Source: Triplophysa rosa
Lineage: Eukaryota; Chordata; Actinopteri; Cypriniformes; Nemacheilidae
Reading direction: 5' to 3'
DNA length: 64,000 bases
Assembly (NCBI RefSeq): GCF_024868665.1
Contig: NC_079891.1
Coordinates: 19,036,471-19,100,470, forward strand
In this document: positions 58,001 to 64,000 of the stretch, piece by piece
How the letters are laid out: each line of letters begins with the position of its first letter
How positions within the stretch are numbered: the first letter of the stretch is position 1
Position numbers and translations under genes: made by a program
The notes under the pieces: model-generated
The model's input: only the letters and a program-made list of their open reading frames with translations
Databases searched by the model: none
What the model was told of the DNA's origin: nothing

Positions 58001-61000
58001 CCTTTGACTATGCTCTGGCCAGCCACCCGAATTTGTTTTTTGGCCCGATGCCAAACTTACTTGCCGACCCCTGATGTAGGGCATAAAATATTATTAGCCT
58101 AGCATGAACACAATGAATGGTCTATGAGATGCCCTTACTAATGTATTGAAACAAACCCGTGTGTTAGACTGTCTGCATGATTACTCACCTGTACAGCGTG
58201 TTCGTGAGTGATCCAAAACAAACCCAGGATTGCACTCACACATTGTACCCAGATAAGATCGTACACATCGACCATTAGCACAGCTACACTCATCTGAGTC
58301 TTCTTCTGAACTGTCTCTCTCTAAACGGGTGAAAGAAAAAGTAACAAAACTCTGAGTCACTTCTGTGACTAAATTAACTTTCTGTAAAGTTCAAGGTGAG
58401 CAAAACTGTTATGATGACCTGGGTTGTAGCTGGAGAAAGCCGCCAGAAAGTCCCCCTCTCCGTCAGACTCAGTCTCCAAATGCATCTCACACAGTCTGTT
58501 AAAAAGTACTGCACACACACCAGAAACCACATGAAGGGAAATTATGTCATTTTCACTTTGAATATCACAATCATTTCGACAACAAGATCCTACTCTTATG
58601 AAACAATAATATGATTTGAGAGATTAATATTTCATTAAAAAGCCAAATGGTGTGATTAAAAATGTATAAAGAAATATCATTTAAAATGGATGAGTTGGAC
58701 CGTTTCAAATGGTCCAACTCATAAATAAATAAATAACAATTGAAATGGAGTAGCTGGAAGGAGAAACAAAAGGAAAGTAGCCAACAAGTACTCAGTATAC
58801 ATTGAAAAGCATTCAAGGGTGAATACTTCATGCATATTGTTGTGTATAATGCACCTATTAGAATCAATAAAAACGATATGTCCTTTCACCGTGAACACAT
58901 CAAGTATTAAATTCATGATTTAATTGTCGAAGGTATGCAGGGAAAAAACAAGAGAAAATCAGGATCAAGGAAGACCAAGCGCCGAGCCAAGGCCGCAACC
59001 ATCAACAGATGATATGATTTCTAAAGTTACACAAACGATAAGGTTGATTTGTCAATAAGAACGGATCAATAAAAAGTTAATGAGGCTTGTAAGAGGAATA
59101 TTAATAGTCGGCGACATTTGGTCTATTTGGAAATAACCACAGCCAAGGTTAATTCTTTGTCGTTGATCGAAGAATCAGCGCTGGCTGTCGATATGAATTA
59201 TATCTGGTTACCACGCTTATGCTTGTGAAACATAAAAAGTTCCAGACTGTTATATAAAACTTTAGCTCATAAGAGCGTCCTTTTGAATGACAGGGAGAAA
59301 GTTCAAGTGGTTAAGATATGCTTCGCATTGCAAAATAGGTTATAGGTGTTAACGCTTCTAGAAAAGCTATATGCATGTTTAAGTTCTAAGGAGGTGCTGG
59401 TGTCAACTGCCCTGCGAGATAACATCTCCACTGTGGTTACAAAGTATGTGCGCATTTAGAGACTTGTTTTTACTTAGGTAGGAAAACAATGTATAGCATT
59501 GTTCTTTACTGAGCGTGGCTGTTGTGAATCCAAATAAGGAGTCTACATCCTGTGACATAGCCCCTCTGTATATCTGGGGCGCTAGAAAAAGAAACTCTGG
59601 ACTTTGTTCCAGGCCGAACCTCGTGGTGAAGACTTCTCCTTGATATTTTTGTAAGATTACTTTTTATGATTTGTTATTAAATGAAGTGATGCGATAAACC
59701 CCTTTTAAAAAGTCTCAGTGTGAAGTAATTACAAATATACTTATTATCTGAACCTGAATCAAACCACCACCCTGGGGACGGCTGGATGCCTGACAGCGCA
59801 CTCAATCTGTAGGTAAGATGATATCTATAGTTTGCATTTGGGGCTTTTCAATGCAAATGTGTGTGCGTAGGATGTATGGAACTTAATTTATGTTTGGGTG
59901 TCCAGGCGGTCTAGAAATCTCATAACAGTATACATGAATGATAAAGGATGGTGCATTACCTGAATTTCTGTTTGGACAGGTACGGCACTCTGGGCCCCAG
60001 CCCCGACCATAGTGACAGCAGCACTCAGAGTAAGTCACCGTCAGCTCATTCCGAGGCATAGTACACATGAGATCCTCATCAACCTCCCGGAAACATATGT
60101 CCTTATGTGCTGCAGTGCGATCTGAGAGAGAGAAAGAGAGACGAGGTGATGGAGAATATAAAGGTATAAACAACATACACACATGGAGAGTTTACGGAGG
60201 ACGAAATTGGATGAGCAGATGAAAACAATGTAAAAATCACAGGCTTTGGACACTGCAATCAATGTTAAGAAATTATTTTTAATAATAGTAAACCACAAAC
60301 AACACGCTCAAAATACACTGCAAATACTGATGTTTAGTACACAGTGAAAGACAACATGTCTTCACACGTGCCTGTGTTTGCATGCAAATGCAAAGTGAGG
60401 TCTTGCGTGACTGCATCTTAACACTGCTAAAAACAACAGATTTAATGGTCCATTCTCAAATTAAAGAACTGGCCGTATAAATTGACCATATCAAATATGG
60501 ACTGTATCGAGGCCTTTTTATCATACTCGTTTTTAGAAGATTTAGATACATTTTTATTCATCAGATAAAAAATAATTTTATCAATCACCAATGTGTCTGT
60601 GTTTGGTAGGTCGAGCTGACTGCTTGTCATACCCACCATCATAGACGCACTGCTTGAGGGCTGCACTGAAGGTAAGAGGCTGCTTGCAAATGCAGTGGAA
60701 GGAGCCGGGAGTGTTGACACATTTCCCGTTCCTACAGTAGGAGGGATCCTCACACTCATTCACATCTGAAAGGTGCACCACAGACACACCCGTTACTAAA
60801 GAGATGTACAGAAAGAAGGAGAGATATAAGAGAGAAAGGGAAAAAAGGAGGGAGAAGAACAAGGAGAGAGCCATCAGAAGCACACAGTCTTGGGTGAGAA
60901 CAATGAGATTGGGTGAGATTTTCATTAATATGTAATAATCCAGAAAAAAATAAAGCAGTAATAACATTTTTACGATAAACCTGGAATAACTAGTGTAAAA

Positions 61001-63273
61001 AACAGTCTGCAACTATTGCGAGAATCATTACCATCATACAGAACTATGAGTCAGGTTAAACAACTAATGCTGGGCTTCTTGAAAAAAATACTCTTAATAT
61101 AAACAATTGTCTGAAGCATTCTCAGTTATATTAAAATCATGTACTTTTGTTCAGTTTTCCACCATTTCAGGCACTCTTCTCTAAATCATCATAAAACTCA
61201 TATAAATTCTACAAAATCACGTCATGGTACAGGTCTGCTCACCCGCCTGTTCCTCAGGTGTGACACAACCATTGCGGTCGGTTGCCAAAATCCAGGGCGA
61301 TGTACAGATGCAATAATAGGAATCTTGTGTATTTACACAGTGGCCGTTTTTGCAATTTGCAGGGTCTTGACACTCATCCACATCTAAAGCAAAACAACGG
61401 TAAGAATGTCAACTTCCGCATACTATGACGTGATGATGATTGCATCACAGCCTCGTTAGCGCAGTAGGCAGCGCGTCAGTCTCATAATCTGAAGGTCGTG
61501 AGTTCGAGCCTCACACGGGGCATGGTTTTTCTCTAACAAGTAAGCGTTACTATGAAGCGGAACATGCTCATTTAACAACACATACCTGTGACTGTGGGAA
61601 AGACACAGTTTTTGTTAGTAGCGTCAGGAACCCAGGGTGGGTTGCAAGTGCAGTAGAATGAGCCTCGAGTGTTCACACAGTGACCATTTGTACACAGTGA
61701 TTCATCATGACATTCATCCACATCTACAGGGAAAACGGAGTGGGAAAATGTTGTTTTAATGTGAGTTTTTTAATATGATAAATTTGAAAGATTTATGTTT
61801 TTGCAAATAGTTCACCTATTGTTAATCGTGACATTATATCGCCCTCTATTGACAGAAACTAAACAAATATTTTCCAAAAAAAGCCACAGCAAATTGCTTG
61901 TATGCTTTTTTCAGTTTGTGTGTAGGCTAGATATTTTTTTCTAAAAATGAAACACTTTCTCAAAATAACCACTTTTTATGTATATATTATTTAAAACAAT
62001 ACCTGACAAAAATTAATTCTGAATAAATGAAAGATGTGAATATATTTAAACATTTACTAGATCATTTTATAATATTGCAACCAACATGAGTATTCTTAAA
62101 ATTGTCTGGGGATCCAATATATTCTTATTATTTAAGAAATGTTGAAACTTAAACTGTTTGAGGTTCTTTAATACAGATAAAGTGAAAGACTTGTTTCCGT
62201 ATGCATACACTGCCTGAACAGGCATGAAAATTTGTGTGATTTTACCAATACATTCCAGCAGATTGCCGTCATAGTAGAATCCCTGTTGGCAGTAGCATTC
62301 AAAGCCTGGCTGTGTGTTCATACAGCGTCCCTCCTTACAGATCTCATTTGAAAACAACACACACTCATCAATATCTACAAAATGAGGAAAATAAAGAGAG
62401 ATTCAGTTGTTTATTATTTGACAAAGTAAGAGTGTGTGTGTGTAATATGCACTCGTACCTCTGTGCGCTGGTAATCCATATTCTATCTTTCCCTCCTCAT
62501 GGTAAAATCCTCTGCCGATTGGACAAAGAGAGTGATACTCCGCTAGAAACAACAGACATCAATCAAACCCCTATACATCCATCGATTCATTCATTGATGC
62601 ATCGATCACATATCTTCCATCAATAAATGTGTCTGTTTGTCTCTAACCTGAGTGGTAGACAGGACAGGGGTAGATCTCACAGTGATCCCCCCATCCCACA
62701 CCGATAGAACAGCAGCACTCCTGCTTAGAAACATTGGTTGCCAGGACGCTGTCACAGAACACAGTGTCATCCAGATTAAGATAGCATTCCTTCTTATTGT
62801 TCAGATCCACCATAACCTCTGTATGGAAAAACAAAGCTATTTTATTTAAGCAAAAATGCACACACAAAACTATGCTTCAGTGAAAAAATCCCACAGCTCC
62901 TACCCTCACAGCTGTGTTTGTCTTCAGACAACATGTAACCATCATTGCAAACACAAACATATCCGCCCTGTCTGTTTTCACATACACCATGAGGCTGACA
63001 CAGGCTCCTGTCCACAGAACACTCATCTATGTCTGAAGCAAAGGAAGTGAGAGAGTGAACGAGGGAACAAATAACTAGAATGGAGAAACTAAAGGAACTG
63101 TATGAGATGCCCTCACGAAAACAGTAAAAATCTGCTGTTTTATGCGATTTTACCTTGGCACCGGCGTCCACTGACCAGCATATAACCTTTCTGGCACTCG
63201 CAGCGGTATGAGCCCATTGTGTTGATACAGCGTCCTCGCTGGCAGTTAGAGGCACGCTCACACTCATTGATAT
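44202..63273 (-). CDS. ltbp3: Latent TGF-beta binding protein 3, C-terminal half (12 exons)
   Basis: Twelve minus-strand exons in the same phase (all but the stop exon start and end in phase 1) encode six-Cys EGF-like repeats, most with calcium-binding D-x-D-E-C starts, and two eight-Cys TB domains. The order is EGF-EGF-TB-EGF-EGF-EGF-EGF-TB-linker-EGF-EGF-stop. The first TB ([36 protein letters not shown]) and the acidic [10 protein letters not shown] linker match LTBP3 as I know it. LTBP3 is a secreted matrix protein that helps release and store latent TGF-beta. The protein ends CIRARAQ. About 525 residues are in view; the N-terminal half lies beyond the right edge. The last intron is 13.8 kb because of nested transposons. 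Paralog assignment (3 versus 1, 2, 4) rests on remembered motifs. Confidence 0.92.
44522..44932. mobile_element. MITE A nested in the hAT
   Basis: TTAGGCCCGATTCACATTTC at the left is mirrored by GAAATGTGAATCGAGCCTAA at the right. No clear target duplication. Non-coding. Confidence 0.75.
44933..45216. mobile_element. MITE B, abutting MITE A
   Basis: GAGGCTGTGTCCACCGAGGC at the left and GCCTCGGTGGACACAGCCCC at the right. TAA flanks both ends (44930-44932 and 45217-45219), consistent with a Harbinger-type 3-bp duplication at the edge of MITE A. Confidence 0.75.
45630..46082 (+). repeat. 5' LTR of the BEL/Pao element
   Basis: 453 bp, opens TGTAAGTGCTGCTGTG and closes GGGAAAGAGCTACA. Differs from the 3' LTR at about four single bases, roughly 99.1 percent identity, so the insertion is recent. 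Confidence 0.93.
46816..49899 (+). pseudogene. BEL/Pao gag-pol, first part, ended by a nonsense codon
   Basis: 1027 codons from ATG 46816. A charged helical gag region (about residues 38-280) is followed by a DUF1759-like gag core (about 375-520, [17 protein letters not shown]), then two zinc knuckles (about 590, [14 protein letters not shown]; about 624, [14 protein letters not shown]). The aspartic protease comes next (about 721-735, [12 protein letters not shown]) and then the A17-type region ([14 protein letters not shown]). The protease site reads DTK where the family has D-T/S-G. The frame closes at TAA 49897-49899 just before reverse transcriptase, although the same frame continues beyond it. 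So this is one polyprotein broken by a stop. Confidence 0.9.
49900..51546 (+). pseudogene. BEL/Pao reverse transcriptase and RNase H, copy 1
   Basis: Same frame as the gag-pol part. Reverse transcriptase motifs: [24 protein letters not shown] and FYVDDGLTS (the YVDD-type active site near 50320). RNase H follows: HSFSDAS, IPRLELS and WTDSKVV, supplying its acidic residues. Two more stops break the frame: TGA 50695-50697 after LQTL, and TAA 51073-51075 just before WTDSK. The copy ends at 51546, next to the N at 51547. Confidence 0.88.
51547..51547. other. Single undetermined base (N) at a repeat junction
   Basis: The only N in the window. Left of it the sequence matches the run-up to 55571; right of it the sequence restarts at the equivalent of 48994. 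It marks either a contig join or the boundary of a tandem duplication. Confidence 0.95.
51548..53830 (+). repeat. Second copy of BEL pol (protease end to RNase H)
   Basis: Repeats 48994-51276 with a constant 2554-bp offset. The translations are identical, including all three stop codons (TAA 52451-52453, TGA 53249-53251, TAA 53627-53629). The copy then runs into a LINE at 53831 and resumes at 55302. Identity of every base was judged from the matching frames and sampled text, not by alignment. Confidence 0.9.
53831..54358 (+). pseudogene. C-terminal fragment of an L2-type LINE reverse transcriptase
   Basis: Contains [52 protein letters not shown] and a closing [10 protein letters not shown]. 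These are the standard C-terminal motifs of L2/CR1 ORF2 proteins. The active-site part is missing because of 5' truncation. It runs in frame from BEL sequence ([10 protein letters not shown]...), an accidental fusion. Confidence 0.88.
55031..55086. repeat. (GT)n microsatellite in the LINE 3' region
   Basis: GT repeats interrupted by GCGTGCGCATCC. It produces the Cys/Val-rich spurious frames here. Confidence 0.88.
55302..55652 (+). pseudogene. BEL pol between RNase H and integrase, frameshifted
   Basis: Resumes the BEL sequence after the LINE ([15 protein letters not shown]). A one-base loss at about 55571-55572 shifts the frame: up to KREAE the coding is normal, afterwards the true reading continues in another frame ([14 protein letters not shown]), while the original frame stops after FKRETP. 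Confidence 0.82.
55575..56885 (+). pseudogene. BEL/Pao integrase and C-terminal domain, broken
   Basis: Starts after the frameshift and reads [20 protein letters not shown] (integrase N-terminal), an HH..CC zinc module ([17 protein letters not shown]) and a DDE core: [21 protein letters not shown], and [11 protein letters not shown]. Around 56490 the frame changes from [10 protein letters not shown] to [14 protein letters not shown]; the linking sequence normally found there is missing, so a small deletion is likely. The C-terminal DUF5641-like part ([15 protein letters not shown]) then runs to a TAA at 56883-56885. All three catalytic acidic residues remain. Confidence 0.85.
56968..57420 (+). 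repeat. 3' LTR of the BEL/Pao element
   Basis: 453 bp, partner of 45630-46082. Preceded by the purine-rich GGTGGGAG and followed by the AGTAC target duplication. Confidence 0.93.
58189..58320 (-). CDS. ltbp3: ltbp3 exon: acidic [10 protein letters not shown] start and EGF repeat
   Basis: [31 protein letters not shown] and RTRCT; six Cys. The acidic block before the EGF is characteristic of the LTBP3 C-terminus. Donor GTGAGTAA opens the 13.8-kb last intron. Confidence 0.93.
58419..58508 (-). CDS. ltbp3: ltbp3 exon: end of second TB domain and acidic linker
   Basis: Phase-compatible small exon reading [19 protein letters not shown] then [15 protein letters not shown] supplies the last TB Cys. 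Acceptor TGTGTGCAG. The donor chosen (CCCAG followed by GTCATC) is weak; an alternative 12 bp further on (GTTTTG) keeps the phase. Confidence 0.7.
58509..59959 (-). other. ltbp3 intron; possible decayed LTR-like sequence
   Basis: No exon seen. A perfect 12-bp inverted repeat (ATGAGTTGGACC, 9-base loop, GGTCCAACTCAT) lies at 58690-58722. The part at about 59350-59760 has a promoter- and R-like look (GACTTTGTTCCAGGCCGAAC, then TTGTTATTAAATGAAG) and might be a solo LTR, but no paired ends were found. Confidence 0.35.
59960..60121 (-). CDS. ltbp3: ltbp3 exon: second TB domain, main part
   Basis: [15 protein letters not shown], then [19 protein letters not shown]. Seven Cys with the CCC triplet and GWG; the eighth is in exon 58419-58508. 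Polypyrimidine CTCTCTCTCAG acceptor, donor GTAATGCA. Confidence 0.93.
60637..60765 (-). CDS. ltbp3: ltbp3 exon: EGF repeat
   Basis: [26 protein letters not shown] and KQC; six Cys. Acceptor CCTTTCAG, donor GTGGGTAT. Confidence 0.92.
61243..61383 (-). CDS. ltbp3: ltbp3 exon: calcium-binding EGF repeat
   Basis: [26 protein letters not shown] and NGC, followed by TPEEQA. Six Cys. Acceptor TTGCTTTAG, donor GTGAGCAG. Confidence 0.92.
61450..61522 (+). tRNA. tRNA-Met (CAT anticodon) in an ltbp3 intron
   Basis: 73 bp: GCCTCGTTAGCGCAGTAGGC at the start, CTCATAA anticodon loop, GAGTTCGAGCCTC T arm, end ACACGGGGCA. A TTTTT terminator begins at 61525. It is on the plus strand, opposite to ltbp3, in the intron between exons 61243-61383 and 61586-61723. 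Confidence 0.95.
61586..61723 (-). CDS. ltbp3: ltbp3 exon: calcium-binding EGF repeat
   Basis: [26 protein letters not shown] and NKNC; six Cys. Acceptor TTCCCTGTAG, donor GTATGTG. tRNA-Met lies in the intron between this exon and 61243-61383, on the opposite strand. Confidence 0.92.
61724..62245 (-). other. ltbp3 intron
   Basis: No additional exon or RNA gene seen; AT-rich with no recognisable repeat ends. Confidence 0.6.
62246..62374 (-). CDS. ltbp3: ltbp3 exon: calcium-binding EGF repeat
   Basis: [37 protein letters not shown] and LLEC; all six Cys present. Acceptor TTTTGTAG, donor GTAAAATC. Confidence 0.93.
62459..62542 (-). CDS. ltbp3: ltbp3 exon: end of TB domain and linker
   Basis: Short exon, [19 protein letters not shown] then IEYGLPAHR. 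The LCP Cys is the eighth of the TB domain. Acceptor TTTCTAG, donor GTACGAGT. Too short to show as an open frame. Confidence 0.88.
62648..62818 (-). CDS. ltbp3: ltbp3 exon: TB (8-Cys) domain, main part
   Basis: Contains [20 protein letters not shown], the CCC triplet ([15 protein letters not shown]) and [10 protein letters not shown]. Seven of the eight Cys are here; the last is in the next exon (62459-62542). This is the segment most diagnostic of LTBP3. Confidence 0.95.
62904..63032 (-). CDS. ltbp3: ltbp3 exon: calcium-binding EGF repeat
   Basis: [27 protein letters not shown] and HSC make a complete six-Cys EGF. Acceptor TTGCTTCAG, donor GTAGGAGC. Confidence 0.92.
63154..63273 (-). CDS. 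ltbp3: ltbp3 exon: calcium-binding EGF repeat
   Basis: [25 protein letters not shown] and a final RRC give all six Cys and a calcium-binding start. Acceptor TATTTAG, donor GTAAAATC. Farthest-upstream exon in this window. Confidence 0.9.

Positions 63274-64000
<727 letters not shown>

Larger units (their letters stand above)
44438..58073. mobile_element. hAT (Charlie-like) element holding the BEL/Pao insertion
   Basis: Left terminus CAGGGGTCGGCAACAG, right terminus ACTTGCCGACCCCTG, with a perfect 8-bp duplication ATGTAGGG (44430-44437 and 58074-58081). TGGCCCG motifs near both ends are typical of Charlie-type hATs. The 13.6-kb span is mostly the nested BEL/Pao element; without it and the duplicated target the hAT is about 1.84 kb. 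No transposase frame remains. It lies in the last intron of ltbp3. Confidence 0.93.

Noticed and set aside
58396..58614. Plus-strand frame of 72 codons
   Set aside because: It is opposite the ltbp3 exon at 58419-58508 and has no domain of its own.

Overview
This window is vertebrate nuclear DNA from a teleost fish. It has spliced genes with GT/AG exons, two tRNA-Met genes with pol III terminators, and a dense crowd of fish-type transposons: hAT, Harbinger, TTAA-flanked elements, LINEs, tRNA-headed SINEs and a BEL/Pao retrotransposon. The mix suggests a cypriniform, but that is inference. Only one gene is named with confidence: the 3' half of ltbp3, on the minus strand from the right edge to a stop codon at 44202. 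A second, unnamed gene at 38947-40793 (plus strand) encodes a mucin-like single-pass membrane protein. The two genes point tail to tail.

Layout. 1-10.2 kb: hAT MITEs, a 2.8-kb TTAA-flanked element carrying two small exons, and a decayed Harbinger element. 10.2-14.3 kb: sparse DNA with three tRNA-derived SINEs and a possible CpG-rich promoter. 14.6-17.2 kb: a MITE split by a 5'-truncated LINE. 17.2-23.2 kb: MITEs, a cluster of tRNA-like modules, and a palindrome interrupted by a Harbinger-like MITE. 23.2-26.4 kb: a long broken LINE on the minus strand. 27.2-36.3 kb: hAT elements, several nested, lying across decayed minus-strand coding sequence (a DUF6729-like pseudogene and an unrecognised exon). 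37-38 kb: short repeats. 38.9-40.8 kb: the mucin-like gene. 42.2 kb: tRNA-Met. 43.5-44.2 kb: a foldback element 41 bp past the ltbp3 stop. 44.2-63.3 kb: ltbp3.

The most striking structure is the last ltbp3 intron (44354-58188, 13,835 bp). A hAT element with a perfect 8-bp target duplication holds a BEL/Pao element with a perfect 5-bp duplication, which in turn holds a truncated LINE. Removing the hAT leaves about 191 bp of original intron. Inside the BEL element 2.55 kb is repeated next to a single N, and only one copy carries the LINE. This looks like two alleles or contigs placed side by side.

Most other coding signal belongs to dead or fragmented transposons. Two TTAA-flanked elements (4813-7641 and 34307-35642) share an unusual plan: short first exons with intact splice donors facing each other and no body between them. 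I found no complete new functional system.
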